Source: Thermoplasmata archaeon
GTDB taxonomy: Archaea; Thermoplasmatota; Thermoplasmata; Thermoplasmatales; Thermoplasmataceae
Direction of reading: 5' to 3'
NCBI GenBank assembly: GCA_021802055.1
Contig: JAKAAY010000018.1
Location: 1-34,860 of the forward strand
Length of the DNA: 34,860 nucleotides
Each line of letters opens with the position of its first letter. Positions within the stretch are counted from its first letter, which is position 1. The notes below the pieces were generated by a model. The model did not search any database. It had not been told where the DNA came from and saw only the letters and a list, made by a program, of their open reading frames with translations. Both the position numbers and the translations under genes were made by a program. Shown one piece after another: positions 24,939-32,279 of this stretch.

Positions 24939-26204
24939 TTGCAAATAGCCGCAGAATGGGACAGGCTCACTGAAGTGATGGTTCATGAGCCGGAGATAGA
25001 GATAGAATATGCAATGCTTTCCCCCAGACCGTTTCTATTTGAACGTATTTTCAGAACTTCCAAAGCGGTTGAGGAACACAGGAGGTTGCAGGAAACGCTT
25101 AAGGGTGAAGGTGTAAAGGTTTCCATACTGAGGCAACTCATAGTGGGCACGGCTGATGAGGACCCCGCGTTCAGGCGCCTGCTTGAAGATAAAGTCAGGC
25201 AGCTGGTTATCTTCTACGGGAGCAGAGAACTTTCTGAGAAGGCAAAGGAGGAATTCAGAAAGAATATCTCCGGCCTAGATTCGCTCAATCTTTTCCACAT
25301 CCTGACGCTGGAACCTGCCATCAACCTGAAGAAGACTGCTGATGGAACTCCAAACTACCCCACCATCTACTCCAATATACCGCTTGCTAACCTGTATTTT
25401 ATGAGAGATCAGCAGGCGGTGGGAAACAGGGGCGTCATAGTGGGAAATATGCGTTCTCTCCAGAGGCGAAAGGAGACGGAGATAACCGAATTTGTTCTGA
25501 AGAACAGCTTCAGGGTGGGAAATGTATCAAGAATCGAGGGCGAGGACTTCTTCGAAGGAGGTGATTTTATTCCTGCCCGGGATTTTGCCCTTATAGGCAT
25601 AGGCACAAGAACCAACCGGTCCGGGGCGCTGGCAGCAATGCAGAGCGGAATGCTGGATTTTAAAGAAATAGGTGTAGTGGAAAATCCATTATATTCTTTT
25701 ATGGAAGGAGCACCAAGGGACCCCATGGTCAATATGCACCTTGACACGTACTTCAACATAGCAGACTCAGGGGTCGCTGTGACATCGGTTGAACTGGCAA
25801 AGAAGGCGGAGACTGAGGTGTTTGTCAGGGAAGGCACGGTGTATAAATCATCTGGAAAAACCAGGTTGTATGACTTCCTGAAGGACAGGGGTTATTCCTT
25901 TGTGGATCTGTCTGTTGCAGAACAGGTCAGCTATTCGTCTAACTTTCTCACAATTTCAGGATCCAAAATAGTCGCTGTCAGGAGTGAGAATGTACTGAGG
26001 AAACTCCTTGGAGATTCAGTGCTGCCCCAATCAGTGGTACGAATAGTTAAGGAATCCATGTCAAGTAGCGGGACAGAGAAGATGTTTCCGTTCTCGAAGG
26101 CAGTCAAGGAACATGGCATAGATGCAATAGATCTCGATCTGAGTGAGCTTACAGGAGGATATGGAGGGGCCCACTGTATGACGGCATCCCTTTCCAGGAA
26201 CTGA
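24939..26204 (+). CDS. arcA: Arginine deiminase
   Basis: Arginine deiminase hydrolyses arginine to citrulline and ammonia. I place the start at TTG 24939, with GGTG at 24930-24933 five bases before it; the longer frame begins inside nmd3. This gives 421 residues. Active-site signatures: PLANLYFMRDQQAV, the guanidinium-binding EGGDFIP, MHLDTYFNI with the catalytic histidine, and the nucleophile Cys413 in GGYGGAHCMTASLSRN. In the family this enzyme yields ATP with ornithine carbamoyltransferase and carbamate kinase, or ammonia for acid resistance; neither partner gene is in the window. It follows nmd3 by 28 bases. Confidence 0.94.
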   Translation: MQIAAEWDRLTEVMVHEPEIEIEYAMLSPRPFLFERIFRTSKAVEEHRRLQETLKGEGVKVSILRQLIVGTADEDPAFRRLLEDKVRQLVIFYGSRELSEKAKEEFRKNISGLDSLNLFHILTLEPAINLKKTADGTPNYPTIYSNIPLANLYFMRDQQAVGNRGVIVGNMRSLQRRKETEITEFVLKNSFRVGNVSRIEGEDFFEGGDFIPARDFALIGIGTRTNRSGALAAMQSGMLDFKEIGVVENPLYSFMEGAPRDPMVNMHLDTYFNIADSGVAVTSVELAKKAETEVFVREGTVYKSSGKTRLYDFLKDRGYSFVDLSVAEQVSYSSNFLTISGSKIVAVRSENVLRKLLGDSVLPQSVVRIVKESMSSSGTEKMFPFSKAVKEHGIDAIDLDLSELTGGYGGAHCMTASLSRN

Positions 26205-26324
26205 TCTCCATCAGGGTCTGGACATGAAAAATGGTTATGTCCCTCTATTTTGCTGCGAAAGGTTTAATTCGCACTCATTATTACGCTGCTACCTGATTCA
26301 CGTTCAGACATTCAGAGGGATTTA

Positions 26325-26963
26325 ATGGCTTCCGATAGGACTCAAAGAAAGGGGAAAGACAAGTGGAAAGAGAAGACATGGTACGTAGTATCCGCGCCAT
26401 CCTATTTAGGCGGGAAGGATATGCTGGAAAGCCTGGGGAATGGCCCAGAGTCTATGATAGGAAGAAAGATAGAGGTCCCAGTATCTGATTTGACCGGTAA
26501 CTTCAAGAAGGGAAACACAAAGGCTATTTTTCGAATTTCGGAGTGCCAGGGGACAAAGTGTATTTCAGACTTCGTGGGTCACTACGTGAGTGATGATTAT
26601 GTCAGAAGAATGGTGAGAAGAAGAAAGGAGAGAATAGATATCGTATCCGAGTTTCTCACGAATGACAATTACGTGATCTCTGTAAAGTCAGTCATTGTAA
26701 CCGACGCTAAACTGACGGCTAACAAGAGGTCTGCACTGAGAAAAACAGTCAAGGATCACCTGACTTCAAGACTTTCACAGATGTCATACCATGAAGCCTG
26801 CGCTTACCTCATAGGAGATGAGATCCAGAATGAGGTCATGGCTTCGGTAAAGCACATTTATCCCGTTAAGAAGCTCGAGATTAGAAAGTCTGAGGTAGTT
26901 GGAAAATCCCGGAGAAAAACTGCTCCAGAAAGTGTTGACGAAGCAAGCACCGTGCCTGCATAA
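26325..26963 (+). CDS. rps3ae: Ribosomal protein S3Ae
   Basis: S3Ae (eukaryotic eS1) lies at the mRNA exit platform of the small subunit. The 212-residue product has the expected basic N-terminus (KGKDKWKEKTWYVVSAPSYL), then GRKIEVPVSDLTGNFKK, the conserved RRMVRRRKERIDIVSEFLT and a C-terminal YPVKKLEIRKSEVVG. An AGAGGGA ribosome-binding site precedes the ATG. A tRNA gene begins six bases after its stop, so the two are probably transcribed together and separated by tRNA processing. Confidence 0.95.
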   Translation: MASDRTQRKGKDKWKEKTWYVVSAPSYLGGKDMLESLGNGPESMIGRKIEVPVSDLTGNFKKGNTKAIFRISECQGTKCISDFVGHYVSDDYVRRMVRRRKERIDIVSEFLTNDNYVISVKSVIVTDAKLTANKRSALRKTVKDHLTSRLSQMSYHEACAYLIGDEIQNEVMASVKHIYPVKKLEIRKSEVVGKSRRKTAPESVDEASTVPA

Positions 26964-26969
26964 ATCTAT

Positions 26970-27059
26970 GCCGGGGTGGCTCAGCTGGAAGAGCGTCGGA
27001 CTCATAAGATTAATTTCTGAGAAATCCGAAGGTCTCGGGTTCGATCCCCGATCCCGGCA
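26970..27059 (+). tRNA. tRNA-Met (CAT anticodon), intron-containing, probably elongator
   Basis: The acceptor stem GCCGGGG (26970-26976) pairs with TCCCGGC (27052-27058), with discriminator A27059. D arm GCTC...GAGC, anticodon stem TCGGA/TCCGA, T arm TCGGG TTCGATC CCCGA. Anticodon CAT is at 27003-27005. The anticodon loop is 24 nt long and becomes a normal 7-nt loop (CTCATAA) on removal of 27007-27023. The anticodon stem lacks the three consecutive G-C pairs of initiator tRNA, so elongator Met is favoured; a tRNA-Ile with modified CAT anticodon is not excluded. CCA is not encoded. Confidence 0.93.
27007..27023 (+). other. 17-nt tRNA intron at position 37/38
   Basis: A bulge-helix-bulge is visible: central helix CTCA (27001-27004) with TGAG (27018-27021), three-base bulges TAA (27005-27007) and AAA (27022-27024), flanked by the anticodon stem. 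Cutting after the second base of each bulge excises exactly 27007-27023. This is the canonical archaeal site for tRNA splicing endonuclease. Confidence 0.85.
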
Positions 27060-27204
27060 TCTTTTCAAATGATAGTAATTCTTTGTGTTTGTCTGACTCA
27101 ATTGCCAGTTTATTGCCATTTTCCGCTGAATTGAACCCGACTTAATGTACTATTGGTGATTTACCTCCAGGAATCAATACAACTTAAATGTCAAAAGTAA
27201 ATGG

Positions 27205-27212
27205 TTAAATAT
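27205..27212 (+). promoter_or_regulatory. TATA box of the metalloregulator-transporter operon
   Basis: TTAAATAT is centred about 24 nt before the ATG at 27233, which implies a leaderless transcript starting at or next to the ATG. The palindrome at 27214-27228 fills the space between this box and the start. Confidence 0.6.
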
Positions 27213-27213
27213 C

Positions 27214-27228
27214 TTAGTATAATACTAA
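27214..27228 (+). promoter_or_regulatory. Perfect palindrome, probable DtxR/MntR-type operator
   Basis: TTAGTATAATACTAA is a perfect 7+1+7 inverted repeat that ends four bases before the start codon and lies just after the TATA box. Occupancy by a dimer would block RNA polymerase. The TTAG...CTAA edges resemble operators of archaeal metal-dependent DtxR-family regulators, the kind of protein encoded immediately downstream. Autoregulation is inferred. Confidence 0.65.
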
Positions 27229-27232
27229 CATT

Positions 27233-27643
27233 ATGAGTAAGACAAAAGGCATCACGAAAAGGGAAAGAGACTGCCTACTTGTCATTGGAGAAGATATCAA
27301 AAATGGTTTTCCAGACAGGCTTGTGAATCTTTCCAGAAAACTCCAGGTAAGTTCTCCCACGGTTATGAACCTCCTCGATCGCCTGGATCAGAAAGGTCTC
27401 ATCCGAAGACTTGAGGGAATGGTTACACTTACAGATCTCGGAATGCAAACCTACGGGGAACTCATGGAAAGCCACAGGGTTATTGAATACATATTCTACA
27501 AGAACGGCATCCCGGAAGACGAATGCTGCAAGGAAGCCAGCAAGATCGACTATATAATCGAACAGGATGTAATTTCGAGGCTCTTCATGAATCTGGGCAA
27601 ACCTTCAACATGCCCGCACGGCAGGCGCATCAGGGGTGACTGA
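27233..27643 (+). CDS. DtxR/MntR-family metal-dependent regulator
   Basis: The 136-residue protein has an N-terminal winged helix (ERDCLLVIGEDI, then LSRKLQVSSPTVMNLLDRLD and GLIRRLEGMVTLTDLG) and the DtxR metal-binding/dimerisation domain: SHRVIEYIFYKNGIPEDECC, KEASKIDYIIEQDVISRLF, and the terminal CPHGRRI. Likely metal ligands are His81, Glu85, Cys98/Cys99, Glu101, Asp106 and His129; several classical ligands are changed (Cys102 and His106 of DtxR become Ser and Tyr). No C-terminal SH3-like domain is present. Its stop is followed four bases later by the GTG of a predicted metal transporter, so the regulator and transporter form one operon behind a palindromic operator. Confidence 0.88.
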   Translation: MSKTKGITKRERDCLLVIGEDIKNGFPDRLVNLSRKLQVSSPTVMNLLDRLDQKGLIRRLEGMVTLTDLGMQTYGELMESHRVIEYIFYKNGIPEDECCKEASKIDYIIEQDVISRLFMNLGKPSTCPHGRRIRGD

Positions 27644-27646
27644 ATA

Positions 27647-28609
27647 GTGATAAACCTATGGAACCCGGGATATGATGGGCTCTATCTTGCTTTTCTGGTG
27701 TCGTACCTCCTTGGCATAGTTCATGGAATAACCCCTGATGAGCACACATGGCCGATAACCTTCTCCTACTCCGTTGGAAGTTACTCCACCAAGGGAGGTG
27801 CCAAAGCGGGCCTTATATTTTCTTCAGGGTTCACAATTCAGAGGGCCATACTATCGGAGTTAGCAGCCCTGGCATTTGCAGGATTCATTCTGTACCCATT
27901 CTTTAACGGGGTTATATATGTAATAGTGGGGACAGTAATGGCACTTTCCGGTCTCTACATAAGCCGAAAAGTTAAGTACCCTCACTTTCACCTCTTTGAA
28001 CACAGCCTCTACAGGATATTCCGGATACATCCGCATGAATCGGAAAAGGAACAGCGGGAAGATGAGCATATAGCAAACCCGGTTATGGTTGAGTCAAATG
28101 GAGTTTACCGTCCCATTCCCCTGAAACTTGCCTTTGTCCACGGATTCATAGCAGGATTTGGCTTTGGGGCATTCGCCCTCATAATTTATTTTGTTCTTGC
28201 CCCTGCAATGCCCATCTATCTGGGATTCATGCCAGGCGTGTTGTTTGGACTGGGAACGATGACCATGCAGGTCATGTCAGGCTCAATATTTGGCATGTGG
28301 CTGACTAAGGTTAAGAAGCTTTCAATGCAGGGCGTAATGACGGTGGCCAGAGGGATCAGCTCCTATGTGCTCACCTATGGTGGGCTGGCATTTGTAATAG
28401 CTGGAGCCTTTGCGATTGCATTCCCGGAAATCATTAATTACGGTTTCTCCACAGGCATTAAGGTCCACAACCTTGACATCATAGGAATCCCATTCTTCCT
28501 GGTCATCTTTTCTGTGGTCGTCATCGGTATTATTGGATACAAGGTGAATATGAAAAAGGTCATACAGTTGGGTTATACCAGCGACGGAATGGTGAACCAG
28601 GAGTCTTGA
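27647..28609 (+). CDS. NicO/NiCoT-like predicted metal transporter
   Basis: The 320-residue protein has about seven hydrophobic segments. The first helix ends in LGIVHGITPDEHTWPITFSY: His26, Asp31 and His33 recall the HxxxxD(H) metal motif of nickel/cobalt permeases and RcnA/UreH-like proteins. A histidine-rich cytosolic loop (KYPHFHLFEHSLYRIFRIHP, then HESEKEQREDEH, about 108-145) would suit metal handling. I infer transport of a transition metal; direction and ion are unknown. The GTG start is supported by GGGGTGA at 27633-27639, seven bases upstream and inside the end of the regulator gene. Co-transcription with the DtxR-like gene suggests metal-controlled expression. Confidence 0.75.
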   Translation: MINLWNPGYDGLYLAFLVSYLLGIVHGITPDEHTWPITFSYSVGSYSTKGGAKAGLIFSSGFTIQRAILSELAALAFAGFILYPFFNGVIYVIVGTVMALSGLYISRKVKYPHFHLFEHSLYRIFRIHPHESEKEQREDEHIANPVMVESNGVYRPIPLKLAFVHGFIAGFGFGAFALIIYFVLAPAMPIYLGFMPGVLFGLGTMTMQVMSGSIFGMWLTKVKKLSMQGVMTVARGISSYVLTYGGLAFVIAGAFAIAFPEIINYGFSTGIKVHNLDIIGIPFFLVIFSVVVIGIIGYKVNMKKVIQLGYTSDGMVNQES

Positions 28610-28690
28610 TGGGTATTTCCTTCCCTCTTTCCATCGGCATTGATAAACAGAATGAAGTTTCATATCCGATCAGACATTTTCCTCTGGCTT

Positions 28691-28763
28691 GGGTCTGTGG
28701 GGTAGCCTGGCATCCTTCCGGCTTCGGGAGCCGGAAACTCCGGTTCAAATCCGGACAGACCCA
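28691..28763 (+). tRNA. tRNA-Pro (CGG)
   Basis: Acceptor stem GGGTCTG (28691-28697) pairs with CAGACCC (28756-28762), discriminator A28763. Anticodon stem CCGGC/GCCGG encloses the loop TTCGGGA, giving anticodon CGG at 28725-28727. T arm TCCGG TTCAAAT CCGGA is perfect. There is no intron and no encoded CCA. Confidence 0.95.
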
Positions 28764-29470
28764 CTATTAACTATGATACAATTGTTTCATTATATCCCTT
28801 CTTAACGGGTTTATTTATATACTCATGCCATGCTTTTGGATCACTTTTTGGGATATATTAATGGTTGAATAAAAATAGACCTGATCCATGCCATCCATGA
28901 TTGGAATGTTTAGACTTTGATTTTTAACTAATTTTAAATTCGAATTTCCCATCCATCGGAACGGGTGCATTTCTATCCTTCCTTACTTACATTCCAATCT
29001 CTATCCCTATCTTATGCCCGTCCATTGCGTCTTATCCCTTCGATCATCCAATGGCATGGATCGCCATATCGATTCATGTTTTGCCGTTGCATTAATCCAG
29101 CAGGATTGGCACTATAACCGAGGTCTGCGGTTACTATTGATGTTTGTGTTGACCTTTATTCAAGAGCCATTTAGAAACCTAATTTGGAACCAGCACCATT
29201 GCATGTGAGGATTCATGGGAAAGTATCCATCAATTGAGATAATGTCTTAAAATAGATTCAAAGCAGCTAATTTTTATAAGTCCTGATCTTTTCTTTACAC
29301 AAAATGCTGGACACTACCAACCCAGTGCGGTAAAGGTTCATGACTATTGACCATGAGGCCATGAAAAGTTGTTTCGGTGAGAGTTTTTTTGGAATTCTCC
29401 TCAAACAGTCCAGGAAGAGGACGAAAGGTAATTGAGTCCTATAGACGACTCCGGAAACCATTATACACGG
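28764..29470. other. Long non-coding stretch, no supported gene
   Basis: About 700 bases of AT-rich sequence separate tRNA-Pro from the accessory region. The frames present are short, lack ribosome-binding sites and give no recognisable protein. There are TATA-like strings (near 28812-28820 and 29270-29280) and a small hairpin, ATGGC-(7 nt)-GCCAT, near 29052-29068. It may be eroded DNA bordering the mobile region. Confidence 0.5.
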
Positions 29471-30073
29471 CTAGGGCTTGATTTGTGTTCTGGCAAAAAT
29501 CATGTGGTAAAACAGAAGGAGAACGATCGATGCAACCATTACAATTGCGGCGCCTGAAACGGGCGTCATGGACAAATAGTGACCTTTGTAGCTCTCAAGA
29601 GCAATCACGGGGGAAAAGAAGTATATTATTCCACTCATGATGAGTCCTGCCCTCAAATGGATTATGGTATAATCTTCAAGCAGAGCCGTTATGGAAAATG
29701 GTATCAGGAAGAGAAAGGAAATTATCATAAAAAAAGATATTGAAGGAGACGACAGGAGAGAACTGAATAGCACGATAGACGAATAGATGAAGATTGAGGC
29801 AACGACCAATGACAGTAAAGATGTGTGCCCAAAATAGACCAGTAAAACAGACTCTGCCCCCAGGAAAGGGACAAAACTAATGAACAGGGCAGAAACCTTT
29901 CCTAGAGACACTGCAGACCAGCTTTCCAGAAGGGGGACCTCGAAAACTGTAATAGACTTATCCCTGACAAAGTGAAGGCCGTTTGAAAGAATGATTAAGG
30001 GGATTACAAGAAACTGAACAACATAGTAGTAACTATCAGAGATTAGGCTGTTGCTGAATATGTATGCTTGAAG
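29471..30073 (-). pseudogene. ABC-2 type permease, interrupted by an insertion sequence (3' part)
   Basis: The open frame runs from the insertion junction (30073) to the stop at 29471 and encodes 200 residues with about five or six hydrophobic segments. The region HFVRDKSITVFEVPLLESWS followed by AVSLGKVSALFISF resembles the coupling helix and third membrane helix of ABC-2 permeases. No ordinary start exists until a GTG at 29911, which would lose 54 codons, including one membrane helix. Joining 32242-32228 to 30073 across the insertion restores a continuous 205-residue protein starting at ATG 32242. The partner ATPase gene ends at 32280. The permease, and hence the transporter, is probably non-functional in this strain. 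Confidence 0.75.
30068..30073 (+). repeat. Target-site duplication, left copy
   Basis: TTGAAG directly adjoins the left terminal inverted repeat and is repeated at 32222-32227 beyond the right end. A 6-bp duplication fits IS1634/IS4-type elements. Confidence 0.75.
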
Positions 30074-30086
30074 CTTACTTTCCGCA
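30074..30086 (+). repeat. Left terminal inverted repeat of the insertion sequence
   Basis: CTTACTTTCCGCA is the exact reverse complement of 32209-32221. Partial similarity continues inward for about twelve bases. Confidence 0.8.
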
Positions 30087-30114
30087 AAAATTTAGAGCAT
30101 TATTCCCGAATTTT

Positions 30115-31809
30115 TCATCCGCCCGGAACAGCATTCCAGTCCTGCTGGTAAGAGTCGGAGGGGGCACCTGCCAGTCTCAACAGATCTTCCTGCCGCTGCG
30201 TAAGTTTCGGCAGGAATTTCTTCACCATCTTTCCATCCGCCTCGATCCAGTTCATCTGTACCATGGAGAAGTCACCCAGAACACGATCAGTTGTGGGTGA
30301 TTCGCATGACCTGAATTCAGGGTATATCCGGATTGATTTCCTCTCCTCTTTTTTCATGCCATTCCTGATCTCACGTTCTATGAGGCTCTCAACCAGTAAT
30401 GCGAGAAAATACACAAACAGGAAACCCTCTATCCTGTCCACGTTCTTCAGCATGACAGGTGCAACCCCGTATACGGATTTGAGCTGCTCATGCCTCTTCT
30501 CCACATGTGGCTGGAACTTGTAGCTGGAAAGAATCTCCTTCAGGGACAGCTTCCTGTCGTTGGTGATCAGGGGAAACATGCCGTCGCATGTTTCGTCAAA
30601 GTCGATATTTTCCTCTTCCGGTTTCCACTCCACATGGAATCGCTTCCTGATCACGGTGCGGTATTCCGTCATGGGCCCGGGTCTTCCTCTGGAACGCTGC
30701 ACCTTCCGTTCCACATCCTCTTCTGTTATCCTGAATCCAACCCATCTCCTCGCGGTCCTGCCGATGGCAGCTTCCGACGCCTTCTTCACGTCATCCATGC
30801 TGTGAAGCCTGCATTTCTTCGACCTGAGCTTTGTCTCCAGCCTTTCAAGATCCATGATGGATTTGCGCATCATGCCATCCCGCACATCCTTGTCATGCCC
30901 TGCCTTCTGTGAACTCCACACCCATACTGTGCGGAAACCACCGGAAGCAGGAACGGGGGACTCAGCCAGCTTCCATACCTGCCCCCTGTCCTCCTTCTTT
31001 CCATGCACGGTCTCCTCCCATACGACAGTATGGGACTGTATCCATTCCTGGAACATGCCATACTCCTTCCAGGTTGCCGGCAGGACGGTGATGAACCTTC
31101 CATTGTTTCCGTCAATGTATTTCAGGTTTGCATCAGAGCAGAGCTTTGAATCTGCAACGTAGAGGAAATCCGATCTTCCGGTAAGCTTCCTGATGGAATC
31201 CCATGTCTCGATGTGCGTCGGTGAATCATTCGTATTGCCGTCAGCAACCCTGTAATGTACGGGGACTGAACCGTCTGCAGTGACTGTGAGGATCCATACA
31301 AGCTGCTTCAGGTCCTTCCTGTGATCCTTGCTGTGGCCGAATGTAAGGTTCACGGTCTTCTTCATCCTCATGTCTTTTCCTGTCGCTGTCCGGTATAAAC
31401 CGCTCAATGCCACGGATGTCGAATCGTTGTGGAACCTCTTCATGGAGAGGTCAAATTCCCTGACAGCGCTGACAACAATCTCTGTCATGAGTGATGACCT
31501 GTCGGCATCGAAAAGCCTTTCAAGGGATCTGCCAATGCGGTCATCATTGATGTGCATGGCATCATCACCGGATGTGCCAAGCAGTGCCTGCGGATATTCC
31601 TCCACCCATTCCCCGATGCCGTACAGGGGTTCCCTTGAGACAAGAACGTTCCGTATCAGGATCCCGATGCACTGCACTGTACCGGCATCATGTGCTGATT
31701 GAAGCCGGCTGCCAATGATCTCTTCCAGGTGCAGCCTCTCCATGAAATGGTTTATGACGGGCAATGGCCCTATGGTTTTTGTATGAAGTTCCAGCCCTTC
31801 AGGATCCAT
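30115..31809 (-). CDS. DDE transposase, IS1634/IS4 type
   Basis: The 564-residue protein begins with the N-terminal domain typical of IS1634 transposases (HTKTIGPLPVINHFMERLHL, DUF4277-like). Candidate catalytic residues are Asp129 in RFHNDSTSVALSG, Asp220 in LYVADSKLCSDANLKYI, and Glu437 in KFQPHVEKRHEQLKSVYG, the K/R-x-E-x-L-K type motif of the IS4 superfamily. The frame has no stops, so the enzyme may be active. It reads from ATG 31809 and diverges from the passenger gene. The start-to-start gap of 49 bp holds a TATA-like sequence and an 18-bp palindrome. Confidence 0.9.
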   Translation of the reverse strand: MDPEGLELHTKTIGPLPVINHFMERLHLEEIIGSRLQSAHDAGTVQCIGILIRNVLVSREPLYGIGEWVEEYPQALLGTSGDDAMHINDDRIGRSLERLFDADRSSLMTEIVVSAVREFDLSMKRFHNDSTSVALSGLYRTATGKDMRMKKTVNLTFGHSKDHRKDLKQLVWILTVTADGSVPVHYRVADGNTNDSPTHIETWDSIRKLTGRSDFLYVADSKLCSDANLKYIDGNNGRFITVLPATWKEYGMFQEWIQSHTVVWEETVHGKKEDRGQVWKLAESPVPASGGFRTVWVWSSQKAGHDKDVRDGMMRKSIMDLERLETKLRSKKCRLHSMDDVKKASEAAIGRTARRWVGFRITEEDVERKVQRSRGRPGPMTEYRTVIRKRFHVEWKPEEENIDFDETCDGMFPLITNDRKLSLKEILSSYKFQPHVEKRHEQLKSVYGVAPVMLKNVDRIEGFLFVYFLALLVESLIEREIRNGMKKEERKSIRIYPEFRSCESPTTDRVLGDFSMVQMNWIEADGKMVKKFLPKLTQRQEDLLRLAGAPSDSYQQDWNAVPGG

Positions 31810-31830
31810 GCAACAGCAATACCGGAGAGC

Positions 31831-31838
31831 TTATTAAT
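31831..31838 (+). promoter_or_regulatory. TATA box of the passenger gene
   Basis: TTATTAAT lies about 25 nt before ATG 31859, consistent with leaderless transcription and supporting that ATG as the start. Confidence 0.45.
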
Positions 31839-31840
31839 GT

Positions 31841-31858
31841 ATGGGCATTACTGCCCAT
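31841..31858 (+). promoter_or_regulatory. Perfect 18-bp palindrome between the two IS genes
   Basis: ATGGGCATTACTGCCCAT has 7-bp perfect arms and a 4-nt centre. It ends on the base before ATG 31859 and lies between that gene's TATA box and start, 32 bases upstream of the transposase ATG. This is the placement of a repressor operator; a role as an RNA hairpin is the alternative. Confidence 0.55.
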
Positions 31859-32161
31859 ATGGAGGCATGCATCCTTGTATTCCATCTGCCGAAGAAGATG
31901 AACAATAGCGATCTGGGAAAGTTCGTGAAGAGATTCTACGGGCAGGAAACAAGCACACGAAATGGAAAATACAGGTACAGGAGGAGGGGATTGCTTGACA
32001 GTATCCCTCACCGGAAGCTGTTGCGTGGTGTCATAATTATCAGGAAGAGTGATCTGGAAGATGTCATGAAATTATTGATCCAGTGGAATGCTGTGGTGGA
32101 TCAAAGAATAATTGAACCAACTGAGGAGGACCTCAAAGTGCTCCAGGAGGTAGGGAAATAG
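31859..32161 (+). CDS. IS passenger protein, unknown function, 100 aa
   Basis: The small basic protein begins MEACILVFHLPKKMNNSDLG and continues with FVKRFYGQETSTRNGKYRYR, then RRGLLDSIPHRKLLRGVIII and DLEDVMKLLIQWNAVVDQRI. The pattern (strand, basic loop, strand, helix) suggests a small alpha/beta or ferredoxin-like fold. I do not recognise a named family. I prefer ATG 31859 over ATG 31841 because the latter falls inside the palindrome and a TATA box sits 25 nt before 31859. It lies wholly inside the terminal repeats, so it moves with the element. A regulator of transposition, acting at the palindrome, is one possibility. Confidence 0.65.
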   Translation: MEACILVFHLPKKMNNSDLGKFVKRFYGQETSTRNGKYRYRRRGLLDSIPHRKLLRGVIIIRKSDLEDVMKLLIQWNAVVDQRIIEPTEEDLKVLQEVGK

Positions 32162-32208
32162 GTATTCAGGAAGCTGATGAATAATTCGAAGATAAGCCTT
32201 TCAACTCA

Positions 32209-32221
32209 TGCGGAAAGTAAG
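32209..32221 (-). repeat. Right terminal inverted repeat of the insertion sequence
   Basis: TGCGGAAAGTAAG on the plus strand is the exact reverse complement of 30074-30086, and the TTGAAG target duplication follows immediately. Confidence 0.8.
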
Positions 32222-32227
32222 TTGAAG
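32222..32227 (+). repeat. Target-site duplication, right copy
   Basis: TTGAAG adjoins the right inverted repeat and matches 30068-30073. Confidence 0.75.
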
Positions 32228-32242
32228 GAGTATTATCAACAT
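32222..32242 (-). pseudogene. 5' fragment of the interrupted ABC-2 permease
   Basis: These seven codons, ATG TTG ATA ATA CTC CTT CAA on the minus strand, encode MLIILLQ and continue in frame, once the element and one TTGAAG copy are removed, into AYIFSNSLISDSYYY at 30067 and below. The fragment lies 37 bases after the ATPase stop. The frame is open further upstream but holds no ATG, GTG or TTG there. Confidence 0.65.
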
Positions 32243-32279
32243 TAAAAAAGCTTCCGTATAAGGATGGGGATAGAGCCCT

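Larger units (their letters stand above)
30074..32221. mobile_element. Complete insertion sequence, IS1634/IS4-like, with a passenger gene
   Basis: The 2148-bp element is bounded by 13-bp perfect inverted repeats (30074-30086 and 32209-32221) and flanked by the 6-bp direct repeat TTGAAG (30068-30073 and 32222-32227). It carries a full-length DDE transposase on the minus strand and a small divergent gene on the plus strand. Intact ends, an unbroken transposase and identical target duplications suggest fairly recent movement. It is inserted in the 5' end of an ABC-2 permease gene. Confidence 0.85.

Noticed and set aside
26970-27059. Reading the CAT tRNA as initiator tRNA
   Set aside because: The anticodon stem lacks the three G-C pairs characteristic of initiators.
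29014-29208. 64-codon plus-strand frame in the long non-coding stretch
   Set aside because: No ribosome-binding site, no recognisable motif and atypical composition; not supported as a gene.
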